From the NCBI RefSeq assembly GCF_000455445.1, contig NZ_HG417095.1, positions 1 to 64,000 on the forward strand: DNA of 64,000 nt. The letters are read 5' to 3'. This DNA comes from Hoylesella timonensis 4401737 = DSM 22865 = JCM 15640 (GTDB taxonomy: Bacteria; Bacteroidota; Bacteroidia; Bacteroidales; Bacteroidaceae). The position numbers and the translations under genes were made by a program. Under the pieces are notes generated by a model that had not been told where the DNA came from, searched no databases, and saw nothing but the letters and a program-made list of their open reading frames with translations. Shown in pieces: positions 37,574-46,839 of this stretch (its first letter is position 1; every line of letters begins with the position of its first letter).

Positions 37574-37680
37574 TTCGTCAACTTATCAACTTGTCAACTT
37601 GTCAATTTGTCAACTCGTTAACTTGTCAACTTGTCAACTTAATAACTTAATAACTTACCAACTCATCAACTTAAAAACTC
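37574..37680. repeat. Minisatellite of about 10-bp units upstream of ugd
   Basis: At least nine imperfect units around TCAACTTGTC, drifting to TAATAACTTA at the right, fill nearly the whole gap before ugd. No spacers and no dyad symmetry, so it is not a CRISPR. Confidence 0.8.
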
Positions 37681-37685
37681 ACAAC

Positions 37686-39002
37686 ATGAACATAGCAATA
37701 GTAGGAACAGGATATGTAGGTTTGGTTAGTGGAACCTGTTTTGCAGAAATGGGTGCCAACGTAACCTGCGTAGATGTAGATCAAAAGAAAGTAGACATGC
37801 TTTTGAAGGGCATTGTACCCATTTACGAACCGGGCTTGGATGAAATGGTGCAGAGAAATGTAAAAGAAGGAAGACTACATTTCACCACAGATTTAACATC
37901 TGTATTGGAAGATGTGGAGGTCGTTTTTTCTGCCGTAGGCACACCTCCCGACGAAGATGGAAGTGCCGATCTTCATTATGTGTTGCAAGTGGCGCATACT
38001 GTTGGAGCCAATATCAACAAATATACAGTGTTGGTGACCAAGTCTACCGTTCCTGTCGGAACTGCTAAGAAAGTCAAGGCCGCTATACAGGAAGAACTTG
38101 ACAAACGTGGTGTGGATATACCCTTTGATGTGGCAAGCAACCCCGAGTTTCTGAAAGAGGGAGCAGCCATCAAGGACTTCATGAGTCCTGACCGCGTCGT
38201 CGTAGGAGTGGAAAGCGAAAGAGCCAAAGAACTGTTGGTGAAGTTGTATCGTCCATTTATGATGAATAATTTTCGTGTCATCTTTACAGACATACCTTCG
38301 GCGGAGATGATTAAATACGCAGCCAATTCAATGCTCGCCACTCGTATCAGCTTTATGAACGATATCGCCAACTTATGTGAGCTGATTGGTGCCGATGTCA
38401 ATATGGTTCGCAAAGGAATAGGTGCTGATACACGCATTGGAAATAAATTCTTGTATCCAGGTTGTGGATATGGAGGGAGTTGTTTTCCAAAAGATGTGAA
38501 AGCACTGATAAAGACAGCCGAGAAGAATGGTTACGACATGAAAGTGCTAAAGGCGGTAGAGGCTGTGAACGCATCGCAGAAAGAAGTTGTTTTCAATAAA
38601 CTGAACAATTACTATCAAGGCAAGTTGAGAGGAAAGAAAATAGCAATGTGGGGACTTTCCTTCAAGGCAGAGACAGACGATATGCGAGAGGCAACCTCGC
38701 TTGTAACTATTGAGTTGTTGAAACAGGCAGGTGCTAATATTTGTGTCTTCGATCCTGTTGCCATGGAGGAATGTCAGCGTAGGGTAGGTGATGCTGTAGT
38801 TTACGCTACAGATATGTATGATGCCGTTCTTGATGCCGATGCATTGTTGGTGCTTACTGAATGGAAACAATTCCGTCTGCCAAGCTGGGGAGTTGTGAAG
38901 AAATCTATGAACACGCCTTTGGTTGTTGACGGAAGAAACATCTATGTTCCAAGCGACATGAAGGCTCTCGGATTTGAGTATCACAGCATAGGAAGGAAGT
39001 AA
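37686..39002 (+). CDS. ugd: UDP-glucose 6-dehydrogenase
   Basis: A 438-residue enzyme that oxidises UDP-glucose twice to UDP-glucuronate with NAD. Start ATG 37686 gives the NAD motif MNIAIVGTGYVGLVSGTCFA at the N-terminus; the frame upstream is only minisatellite. The catalytic Cys266 lies in GCGYGGSCFPKDVKAL. The SNPEFLKEGAAIKDFMSPDR block is typical. Pairs with the epimerase upstream. Confidence 0.97.
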   Translation: MNIAIVGTGYVGLVSGTCFAEMGANVTCVDVDQKKVDMLLKGIVPIYEPGLDEMVQRNVKEGRLHFTTDLTSVLEDVEVVFSAVGTPPDEDGSADLHYVLQVAHTVGANINKYTVLVTKSTVPVGTAKKVKAAIQEELDKRGVDIPFDVASNPEFLKEGAAIKDFMSPDRVVVGVESERAKELLVKLYRPFMMNNFRVIFTDIPSAEMIKYAANSMLATRISFMNDIANLCELIGADVNMVRKGIGADTRIGNKFLYPGCGYGGSCFPKDVKALIKTAEKNGYDMKVLKAVEAVNASQKEVVFNKLNNYYQGKLRGKKIAMWGLSFKAETDDMREATSLVTIELLKQAGANICVFDPVAMEECQRRVGDAVVYATDMYDAVLDADALLVLTEWKQFRLPSWGVVKKSMNTPLVVDGRNIYVPSDMKALGFEYHSIGRK

Positions 39003-39117
39003 CTCAAGTTTTGGATTTAGATTTGGTAATATTTGCTGAACGAACGCACGAACTGTGCGTCCCTACCGTAATGAGGTCACGAGTTCTTAGCTTGGTTTTT
39101 TTCTGATAAAGAAATTA

Positions 39118-39516
39118 GTGTTTTTTGTCCTGTTATTTTACAAAAAAACGACCATCTTAAATCTCCAAAATAGAAAAATTTAATAGGCAAACACACAACA
39201 AAAACGGGCTGATTTTAACAAAATAAATGTCTTTTCAAGCTGAAGTATTGATTTAACGCTCTTGAAAACACGCATTAGGGGTGTTATCTACATGTAATAA
39301 CCGCATTAAAGCATGCAAATTGCAGGCTTATCTCAATGCTTTAGCCGCAAAAAACTGATAAAATTAGGAAAGAAAAGAGATAGTTTTGTTTTAACATGCT
39401 CAATAACAGCAAATTACAAACATTGCTCATATCTCGCGTATTTGCGACCAACTTTGCCGTTGGTTGTTTTTACGCAAGTTATGAGAGGCACTTTGTAAAG
39501 ATAATTCAGTATTTAT
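39118..39516. repeat. Dispersed structured repeat, copy 2
   Basis: Full-length relative of copy 1 in the same orientation, about 399 bp. It keeps the conserved 75-bp head, the AAAGCAT/ATGCTTT hairpin and the terminal CCAAC/GTTGG hairpin (39425-39487) with several base changes. It lies between ugd and the broken acyltransferase. The rest of the 659-nt gap shows no gene. Confidence 0.8.
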
Positions 39517-39661
39517 GAGTCTCAAATATATCATATCTCCAATTTTATATACACTGTTTTGTGAGCGTATTTTGAAGATAAATCCTTCTTAAATAAACAA
39601 ACTTTGGTTGTACCTTTTAATAAAAACATTTTCTGAAACTCGAATAGATAGATAATCTCTC

Positions 39662-40644
39662 ATGGAGAAGACACGTATTTTCTATATTGATGCGCTCAAA
39701 GCATTTGCAATACTTGCAGTGATAACAGGTCATTTGCCATCTTATTGTTACTATGGTTGGAATATTGAACCCAATCCCAGCAGTTTAGCGGCATTCGTGA
39801 GTTTGTTCCACATGCCTTTATTCATGCTGCTCAGTGGACTTGTAACAAATGTACAACGGTTTTCATTGGTAAAGAAAACAAAGTTGCTGATTCCTTTCTT
39901 TGTGTTTGGACTGCTGTTTACTTATACCATGGGGAGTGGCAATGCCATATATTTCATTATTAATGAGGCAAAGGCGGGTTATTGGTTCTTGTGGGTATTA
40001 CCTCTTTACTTTTTGCTGTTGCATGTGACACGAAAGTTACACCTGCCTTTCATTGGCGGAGCTGTCGTGGTGCAAGTGTTGCTGATGGTACTTCATTTCT
40101 ATTTCAGGCGTACTGAGGTGGGTACCACCTTATCCACCGACCATTTGTGGGCTTTGTGCCTTTCTTTTCATTAGGTGTGTTTTTGAAAAACAAGGAATGG
40201 CAGCATTGGCATGTCAATAAGCTGATACCTGTGTTTGCAATATTAAGTATTGCTTCGTTAATAACCCTTAATAGAATAGGTGGGGAGAATGAAATATTGT
40301 TGAAGGTGTGCACGATTTTAACTGGTTTACCTTTGTGCTTATTCTTTTTGTTTTTGTTTGTTTGGTTAGAACAACAATACAAGGGTAAGACTTCACGGGC
40401 AAAAAGTGTACTGAAGTGGACTGGAACTTTGATAGGGACGAGCACATTGCAGATTTATGTAATTCATTATTTCTTGATAATGCCTTTCAATCTTAAAATG
40501 TTTGGCAATTATATGGTAGAAAATAACTTAGTAGCGTTGGAGTATTTAATAAGTCCTTTGTTGTCCGTGATAATAGCTATCCTTTGTGTGTACATCTCAA
40601 AGGCATTGTATGCAATGCGGTTAGGATTTGTTTTTGGTAGATAA
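39662..40644 (+). pseudogene. Acyltransferase 3 family gene with a single-base frameshift
   Basis: The first frame (170 residues, MEKTRIFYIDALKAFAILAVITGH) has the family N-terminus and early membrane segments. The second frame, from 40147, carries the remaining segments (GFVPFFSLGVFLKN onward). Restoring one G in the GGG run at 40149-40151 joins them as DHLWGFVPFFSLG, and the total becomes 984 bases, 327 residues, the normal family size. Seen as a deletion in a G run; it may be decay, phase variation or sequencing error. Confidence 0.85.
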
Positions 40645-40678
40645 TGATGAACGCTGGGACTAAAAAAAATAAAAGAGC

Positions 40679-41503
40679 ATGAGTAAGTTGAAGTTTTCTG
40701 TCATCATGTCGATTTATAAGAACGACAACCCTGAATATTTGCAGGTGGCTTTGGACAGCATCATTCATCAAACGCTGGTGCCAGACGAGATTGTGCTGAT
40801 AGCCGACGGTCCTGTACCACAATCATTGATAGATGTGGTGGAGAATACGAAAGCTCGGTTTGCGGACTTGCATGCTTATTATCAGGAAAAGAACAGAGGA
40901 TTGGGTGGAGCGTTGCGCATTGCCGTGGAAAAGGCACAGTATGATTATCTTGCTCGCATGGACAGCGATGACATTTCGTTGCCCGACCGTTTTGAGAAGC
41001 AGATGAGATGTTTTGAGGAAGACCATGAGTTGGCGGTAGTAGGGGGGATGATAACCGAGTTTGTCGACTCGCCCGAGCATGTGGTGAGCAAGCGCATATT
41101 GCCTTTGGATGACAGCGGCATCAAGCGGTTTATGCAGTCGCGGTGCGGCGTGAATCATGTTACGGTTGTCATGAAGAAAAGCGAACTGCTGCGTGCCGGC
41201 AATTATCAGCAGGATTTCAAGCAAGAAGATTATTATCTTTGGGCGCGCATGATTGAGGCTGGATGCAAGTTTCGCAACATTCCCGACATTGTGGTGAACG
41301 TGCGTTCGGGCAGAGACCAGTTTGCACGAAGAGGCGGCATGGCGTATTACAAGGATGTGCTTGCCTTGAACAAGTGGATGTGGCAACACGGACTCATATC
41401 CCTTCCCAAGATGATATACAATGATATGGTGCGTGGCACCGTACAGTTCCTTCTGCCCAACAGTGTGAGAACTTGGGTGTATCAACGCTTTCTGCGAAAA
41501 TAA
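40679..41503 (+). CDS. Glycosyltransferase family 2
   Basis: A 274-residue GT-A enzyme: KFSVIMSIYKNDNPEYLQVALDS, EIVLIADGPVPQSL, then ARMDSDDISLPDRFEKQ. This type resembles the rhamnosyl/galactosyl-transferase-like GT2 proteins of O-antigen clusters. From here to 44586 the genes are closely packed. Confidence 0.92.
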   Translation: MSKLKFSVIMSIYKNDNPEYLQVALDSIIHQTLVPDEIVLIADGPVPQSLIDVVENTKARFADLHAYYQEKNRGLGGALRIAVEKAQYDYLARMDSDDISLPDRFEKQMRCFEEDHELAVVGGMITEFVDSPEHVVSKRILPLDDSGIKRFMQSRCGVNHVTVVMKKSELLRAGNYQQDFKQEDYYLWARMIEAGCKFRNIPDIVVNVRSGRDQFARRGGMAYYKDVLALNKWMWQHGLISLPKMIYNDMVRGTVQFLLPNSVRTWVYQRFLRK

Positions 41504-41525
41504 AGCTAAATATTCGCTTCTACGG

Positions 41526-42419
41526 ATGCTTTTGGGACGTATATACAACCATCTTGTCAGAGAGAAACAATGGAACATCGGATTTCCCGACAAGTCGTTG
41601 GAGGAGTTGGTACATGGTGCATCTTTCTCTGTTCGTATGCTTCGGCATTCCTACACCGACCGATGGTTTGCCGACCCCTTTGTGTTGGAGGTAACGGATG
41701 ACGAAATCTTGCTTTTGGCAGAGGATTATGACATACACTTGAGACGTGGTCGTATATCGTTGTTGATAGTGGAGCGCAACACACTCGAACTGAAGACGCT
41801 CACGCCTGTTTTGGATGTGGCACGACATCTTAGCTTTCCCTGCATCGTGCACAAGAATGGCAAAGTGTACATCATGCCCGAGAATCTTTTTGGCGAAGGA
41901 CTTACGTTGTATGAGTTTGATCAGAAGACGTACAGTTGCCGTAAAGAGAAAGTAGTGTCGACACAACCTTTGGCGGATGCCGTCCTTACGGATGTGTTTG
42001 GGGAGGAGATGCTGTTGGGAACTTTCCTGCCGTATGACAATCCTGTATTGCATACGTTTGTTTATAATGCCAAAGAAGAGGAGGTGCGACGAGAGTCATA
42101 CGTTTTTGCAGACAAGACGGCTCGCAATGCGGGGACTTTTTTTGAATGTGACGGTAGACTATATCGTCCTGCACAAGACGGAAAGCTCTATTATTGGCAG
42201 GGCATCGTCATACAACAGGTAACAAGAGATGAGACTGGCAGACTCGCATTTCATGAAGTATGCCGACTTTCATCGCCAGCAGCCAACCAGCTGTCGCGCA
42301 TGCACACGCTCAATAGATATAAAGGCGTGACGGTGGTAGACATGGCTGCGTGCCAACATCCGCATATTGCTCGGGTGGCTGTACAATTAAAAAAGCATTT
42401 CTGCGTTATCAAGAGGTGA
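41526..42419 (+). CDS. Beta-propeller protein resembling GINT1 N-terminal domain
   Basis: A 297-residue protein. The segment DRWFADPFVLEVTDDEILLLAEDY, then HLSFPCIVHKNGKVYIMPEN, looks like the five-bladed propeller domain found in glucosamine-inositolphosphorylceramide-transferase-type proteins and in GH43-like folds. The bacterial role is not established. Its stop overlaps the next GTG by 4 nt (GTGA), so it is coupled to a glycosyltransferase. Confidence 0.65.
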   Translation: MLLGRIYNHLVREKQWNIGFPDKSLEELVHGASFSVRMLRHSYTDRWFADPFVLEVTDDEILLLAEDYDIHLRRGRISLLIVERNTLELKTLTPVLDVARHLSFPCIVHKNGKVYIMPENLFGEGLTLYEFDQKTYSCRKEKVVSTQPLADAVLTDVFGEEMLLGTFLPYDNPVLHTFVYNAKEEEVRRESYVFADKTARNAGTFFECDGRLYRPAQDGKLYYWQGIVIQQVTRDETGRLAFHEVCRLSSPAANQLSRMHTLNRYKGVTVVDMAACQHPHIARVAVQLKKHFCVIKR

Positions 42420-43471
42420 GGATAGCTTATGTGGTTTCTGCGCTGAGGCACGCAGGTCCTGTGTCGGTGGTCATGCAACTGGCGAAGCAAATGGTTGAGC
42501 ATGGTCATGAGTGCAAGGTGTTTTACTTTGATGAAAACATCTTTGAACCTCTTTTCCCCACGGAGAAGATAGACGGATACCGTCCCATCAACTTTGCCCA
42601 CTACGATATTGTTCATGCCCATGGTATTCGTCCCAATTTGTATCTTACCTTTTACAAGCCGTGGTTTGGCAAGAAAACAACATTTGTAACCACGGTACAT
42701 TGTTATATATGGGAAGAGTTTCGGGTCGGATTTGGTAGAATGGCAGGTTCTCTTTTCAGTCTGTTGTTCTTGGCTTCTGTCAGGACGTTGGATAAGGTAG
42801 TGGTGCTCAGCAATGATGCCGTTGGTTATTATTCACGCTGGGTGAACGCACAGAAACTGACTCGTTGCTACAATGGTATTGACATGCCACAGGGTAGGCT
42901 GTCCGTCATGGAAGAAGAACAGGTGCAGCAATTCAAGGCAGGGCACACGCTCATAGGTACATGTGCCTCTTTGGTGAAGATAAAGGGAGTGGAACAGTTG
43001 ATACAAGCCCTTGCACAGTTGCCAGACAGGTTTCGCCTGTTGGTGATTGGTGAAGGAAACTTGCGCTTACCTCTTCTACGGCAGTGTGCTGAATTGGGCA
43101 TTTCCAAAAGGGTAATGTTCACGGGTTTTGTCCCCGAAGGACATCGATACATGTCACTTATGGACGTGTATGTGCAGACAAGTTTGAGCGAGGGCTTTTG
43201 CTTGGCACTGACAGAAGCAGCCATGTACGGAAAGAAGATAGTGTGTGCAGACATTCGAGGAATGAAAGAAAAATATGCGGATGATGAGATTACCTATTAT
43301 CAATCAGGACGTTCGGATGATTTGGTACAGAAAATCCTACAAGCAGAAATGGAGGAAGAAAAGCCACTTCGTGCCAAACGAAAGGCATGCGAGCAGTTCC
43401 CTTCTGTGAGTATGTACGAGGCGTATCACGCCTTGTATCTGCAGCTTGTGCAAAATAAGAATCGCAAATGA
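42416..43471 (+). CDS. Glycosyltransferase family 4
   Basis: A 351-residue GT-B enzyme. I choose GTG 42416 because VRIAYVVSALRHAGPVSVVM is the expected N-terminus and the start overlaps the previous stop by 4 nt; a farther start at 42350 adds 22 unrelated residues. Donor region: ASLVKIKGVEQLIQAL, GEGNLRLPLL and TSLSEGFCLALTEAAMYG. Confidence 0.9.
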   Translation: MRIAYVVSALRHAGPVSVVMQLAKQMVEHGHECKVFYFDENIFEPLFPTEKIDGYRPINFAHYDIVHAHGIRPNLYLTFYKPWFGKKTTFVTTVHCYIWEEFRVGFGRMAGSLFSLLFLASVRTLDKVVVLSNDAVGYYSRWVNAQKLTRCYNGIDMPQGRLSVMEEEQVQQFKAGHTLIGTCASLVKIKGVEQLIQALAQLPDRFRLLVIGEGNLRLPLLRQCAELGISKRVMFTGFVPEGHRYMSLMDVYVQTSLSEGFCLALTEAAMYGKKIVCADIRGMKEKYADDEITYYQSGRSDDLVQKILQAEMEEEKPLRAKRKACEQFPSVSMYEAYHALYLQLVQNKNRK

Positions 43472-44586
43472 CGACATTTACGGATACAGAAAAAGTTTTC
43501 CTTGAACTGTACAAAGCAGGAGTGTGGGGAGAGATTGCCCACAAAGACGTCCTTGTAGGTAAGCATATAGACTGGAAAGCCGTGCTGGGCATGGCAGGGA
43601 AACAAGCTGTTGTAGGCAATGTGTCTGATGGCATTTCGCTATTGAGAGTGACAGAGATGCCACAGCCATTGAAGATGAAGCTGATAACGTATGTGCTCAC
43701 CGTTAGGAAAAACAACGAAACGATGAATGCTGCCATCCCCGAGATATATCATTTGCTGGAAGATATTGGTGTCGTTCCTGTCTTATTGAAAGGACAAGGG
43801 GTGGCACAAAACTATCGTGATCCACTTTCAAGACAGTCGGGAGATGTCGACCTATATATTCCCGACACGCGACAGATAGCCGAGGCTTACAAGTTGTTTC
43901 AACAAAAAATGAAGATGATAGAGCCTCTCACCACCGATACAATGGAGGCTGTCTTTCAGTATCGCCATGTAGTGGTGGAGCTGCATGGTCGCATCAATCC
44001 GTATGTGAATAAAACCTTGGAACAGCGTTTCCCCGCTTGGTGTGATGTGGTATTTCGTAAGGAGAAGGAAAGAAAGGTCTGTATTGGGGGTGGCTTTGCC
44101 GTGCTGCCTCCCTTGCGGTTGGACCTTGTTTTTGTCTTTGTACACTTGACAAGACATTATTTTGGTGGCGGAATAGGTTTGAGGCAGATAGCAGACTGGA
44201 TGCGCCTGCTTTATGCACACCATACAGATATTGACCAAGAGCGGTTGGCGCATGACGTAAAGTATTTGGGCATAGAGAAGATTTGGAACGTGTTTGCCGC
44301 CATGGCTGTTGACTTCTTGGGATACCCCAAAGACAAGATGCCACTTTATAATGAGAGGTATGCGGACATGGGCAAACAGGTGCTGCGCTATGTGTTGGAC
44401 TCGGGAAACTTTGGTTATCACGATGTACGCACAAAAAGTAAATCCAAGAATTATTATGTGCGCCGATGTAAGGCTTTTACTGGAAATATGAGTAAAATCC
44501 TGCGTAACTTCTTCATGTTTCCTCACGAGACCATCTACAACATTCCAGGTTATTTGAAAAGTGGCATCAAGCGAACAAGATTTTAA
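43468..44586 (+). CDS. Nucleotidyltransferase family protein (NTP_transf_5-like)
   Basis: A 372-residue protein with the minimal nucleotidyltransferase core at residues 100-135: VPVLLKGQGVAQNYRDP, then RQSGDVDLYIP, where the two Asp residues would bind metal. This family is frequent in polysaccharide loci but its substrate is unknown. Overlaps the GT4 gene by 4 nt (ATGA). Confidence 0.82.
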   Translation: MTTFTDTEKVFLELYKAGVWGEIAHKDVLVGKHIDWKAVLGMAGKQAVVGNVSDGISLLRVTEMPQPLKMKLITYVLTVRKNNETMNAAIPEIYHLLEDIGVVPVLLKGQGVAQNYRDPLSRQSGDVDLYIPDTRQIAEAYKLFQQKMKMIEPLTTDTMEAVFQYRHVVVELHGRINPYVNKTLEQRFPAWCDVVFRKEKERKVCIGGGFAVLPPLRLDLVFVFVHLTRHYFGGGIGLRQIADWMRLLYAHHTDIDQERLAHDVKYLGIEKIWNVFAAMAVDFLGYPKDKMPLYNERYADMGKQVLRYVLDSGNFGYHDVRTKSKSKNYYVRRCKAFTGNMSKILRNFFMFPHETIYNIPGYLKSGIKRTRF

Positions 44587-44598
44587 GTAGAGAACATT

Positions 44599-45768
44599 AT
44601 GAATTTGAAGTTTCTTCTTTTAGGCATTGTCATTCCTTTTATCAGTGCATTTGCGTTGGTGACTTGGATTCATCCCCTAATCGTTAAACTTGCCAAACAA
44701 AAAGGAATGGTTGACAATCCCGATGCTCGCAAGCTGCAGAAAGCACCTGTTCCCGTATTGGGCGGTATTGCTGTCTTTTGGGGAGTTGTATTGGGGGTGG
44801 GCTTGACGAGTGCAGTCTTTGACAGTTACATCTTTTTTCCTGCGTTCGTTGCCATTACGGTGATGATGTATTTAGGCACGTTTGATGATCTTATAGGATT
44901 GAGCGCATGGTTAAGACTGATAGTCGAGTTCTGTGTAATCTTGTTTTTGATATCTACCGAGCATAAATTTATTGACGATTTTCATGGTGCCTTAGGCATA
45001 CACCAGCTGAATGAATATGTTGGCATTGCGCTTTCTTCGTTTGTGGGTGTCGGTATCATCAATTCCATTAACTTGATTGATGGTGTAGACGGACTTTCTT
45101 CTGGATTTTGCATGTTCGTTTGCGCCCTCTTCGGTTATGCTTTTATGACATCGGGTTACGGCTCGATGACCGTGCTGGCTTGGATATGTGTGGCTTCCTT
45201 GCTTCCTTTTTTCCTGCACAACGTTTTCGGCAAAACGTCAAAGATGTTCATTGGCGACAGTGGAACGCTCATGCTGGGCACTCTCATGAGTATTTTTGTT
45301 TTTCATATTTTGGAAACCAAATCCATGGTGGCCTATAATTATCCTAACATGGGGGTAGTGGCTTTTACGCTTTCCGCTCTGTCCATTCCAGTTTTCGACA
45401 CCTTGCGCGTCATGTTTCTGCGCATGTTGAGGGGAGGCTCTCCATTCCATCCAGACAAGTCGCATCTTCACCATTTGTTTATAGAAATAGGCTTCTCGCA
45501 TATCGGTACAACCGTGTCGGTATTAGCACTCAATGCCTTTAATGTGTTGTGTTGGTTTATCTCTTATCAGTTAGGAGCTTCTGCCACTGTCCAATTGTTG
45601 GTAGTAGTCGTGATAGGTGTGTTCAATACGGTAGGTTTTTATTACATTGTGCGAGGGTTGAATCACCAACGCATGCCCTATAAAATATTAAAACGAATTG
45701 CATCCATGTCTCACATTGAGGCAGGTTGTTTCTTTATGAGTATTAGAAAATTTGTAGACCGCCATTAG
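44599..45768 (+). CDS. Undecaprenyl-phosphate sugar-1-phosphate transferase (WecA/MraY family)
   Basis: A 389-residue membrane enzyme with about 11 segments. Family motifs: DNPDARKLQKAPVPVLGGIAV, LGTFDDLIGL, NSINLIDGVDGLSSG and HPDKSHLHHLFIEIGFSH. It would transfer a HexNAc-1-P to undecaprenyl phosphate and so start the repeat unit. It closes the locus; fabD follows after 47 nt. Confidence 0.93.
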   Translation: MNLKFLLLGIVIPFISAFALVTWIHPLIVKLAKQKGMVDNPDARKLQKAPVPVLGGIAVFWGVVLGVGLTSAVFDSYIFFPAFVAITVMMYLGTFDDLIGLSAWLRLIVEFCVILFLISTEHKFIDDFHGALGIHQLNEYVGIALSSFVGVGIINSINLIDGVDGLSSGFCMFVCALFGYAFMTSGYGSMTVLAWICVASLLPFFLHNVFGKTSKMFIGDSGTLMLGTLMSIFVFHILETKSMVAYNYPNMGVVAFTLSALSIPVFDTLRVMFLRMLRGGSPFHPDKSHLHHLFIEIGFSHIGTTVSVLALNAFNVLCWFISYQLGASATVQLLVVVVIGVFNTVGFYYIVRGLNHQRMPYKILKRIASMSHIEAGCFFMSIRKFVDRH

Positions 45769-45815
45769 CTTGGCGCATCTGCTTACATCAGATTTAATCA
45801 AACAAAAAAACAAGT

Positions 45816-46700
45816 ATGAAAGCATTTGTATTTCCCGGTCAGGGATCCCAGTTCGTAGGAATGGGAAAAGAACTTTATGAAAATAACCAAACAGCAAAGG
45901 AGTTGTTTGATAAAGCCAATGAGGTGTTGGGCTATCGCATTACCGATATCATGTTTGCTGGTACTGATGAGCAACTCAAGGAAACCAAGGTGACACAACC
46001 TGCGGTATTCTTGCACAGTGTCATTTCAGCACTCTGTATGGGTGATGCGTTCAAGCCCGATATGGTGGCAGGTCACTCTTTGGGTGAGTTCTCTGCATTG
46101 GTGGCAGCTGGTGCTTTGAGTTTTGAAGACGGTCTCAAATTGGTCTATGCTCGTGCCATGGCAATGCAGAAGGCATGTGAGGCTAATCCTGGTACCATGG
46201 CTGCTATCATTGGTTTGCCAGATGAAAAGGTAGAAGAGATATGTCAAGAGGTGAGCAAAGAAGGCAAAGTTGTCATTCCAGCTAATTATAACTGTCCAGG
46301 GCAATTGGTTATCTCTGGAGATAAGGAAGGTATTGAGGAGGCTTGCGAAAAACTAAAAGCTGCGGGAGCCAAGCGTGCGTTGCCTTTGAAGGTGGGAGGT
46401 GCATTCCACTCGCCATTGATGCAGCCTGCCAAGGACGAGTTGCAAAAGGCGATAGAGGCTACCACAGTAAATACGCCTCAATGTCCTGTGTACCAGAATG
46501 TAGACGGGAAACCTTATACCGATGCAGCCAAGATTAAGGCAAACCTCATCGCACAACTGACCAGTAGCGTTCGTTGGACAACAACGGTGCAGAACATGAT
46601 TGCCGATGGTGCTACCGACTTTACCGAGTGTGGACCTGGCAAGGCTTTACAGGGCATGATAGGACGCATCAGCAAGGAAGTGACAGTCCACGGCATCTAA
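45816..46700 (+). CDS. fabD: Malonyl-CoA:ACP transacylase
   Basis: A 294-residue cytoplasmic enzyme of fatty-acid synthesis. N-terminal FPGQGSQFVGMGKEL, nucleophile Ser88 in VAGHSLGEFSAL and His198 in GAFHSPLM are all present. A housekeeping gene that marks the right border of the sugar locus. A hairpin at 46726-46765 ends the unit. Confidence 0.96.
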   Translation: MKAFVFPGQGSQFVGMGKELYENNQTAKELFDKANEVLGYRITDIMFAGTDEQLKETKVTQPAVFLHSVISALCMGDAFKPDMVAGHSLGEFSALVAAGALSFEDGLKLVYARAMAMQKACEANPGTMAAIIGLPDEKVEEICQEVSKEGKVVIPANYNCPGQLVISGDKEGIEEACEKLKAAGAKRALPLKVGGAFHSPLMQPAKDELQKAIEATTVNTPQCPVYQNVDGKPYTDAAKIKANLIAQLTSSVRWTTTVQNMIADGATDFTECGPGKALQGMIGRISKEVTVHGI

Positions 46701-46725
46701 ACGAAAGGAGTGTCTAAACTATATT

Positions 46726-46765
46726 GAGCTTTGTCATCTTGCCATTTGGCTGGATGACAAAGCTC
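46726..46765 (+). terminator. Hairpin terminator after fabD
   Basis: A perfect 13-bp stem GAGCTTTGTCATC with its complement and a 14-nt loop that can itself pair (GCCA/TGGC). No long T-run follows, as is common in this phylum. Confidence 0.65.
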
Positions 46766-46839
46766 TATTCTTACCTCTCAACAACGTTAACATTATCGAA
46801 AAACAACTCTCCTCACAGGGAGGGATAAGGAAAGATTAC

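Noticed and set aside
37574..37680. Possible CRISPR array
   Set aside because: Units of about 10 bp without spacers or dyad symmetry, and no cas genes nearby; it is a minisatellite.
40147..40644. Separate 165-codon membrane protein gene
   Set aside because: Starts with GTG in the middle of a conserved membrane domain and continues the preceding frame after one base is restored.
40823..41593. 256-codon minus-strand frame across a GT2 gene
   Set aside because: Opposite a clear GT2 gene with the full motif set; His-rich composition typical of an antisense frame.
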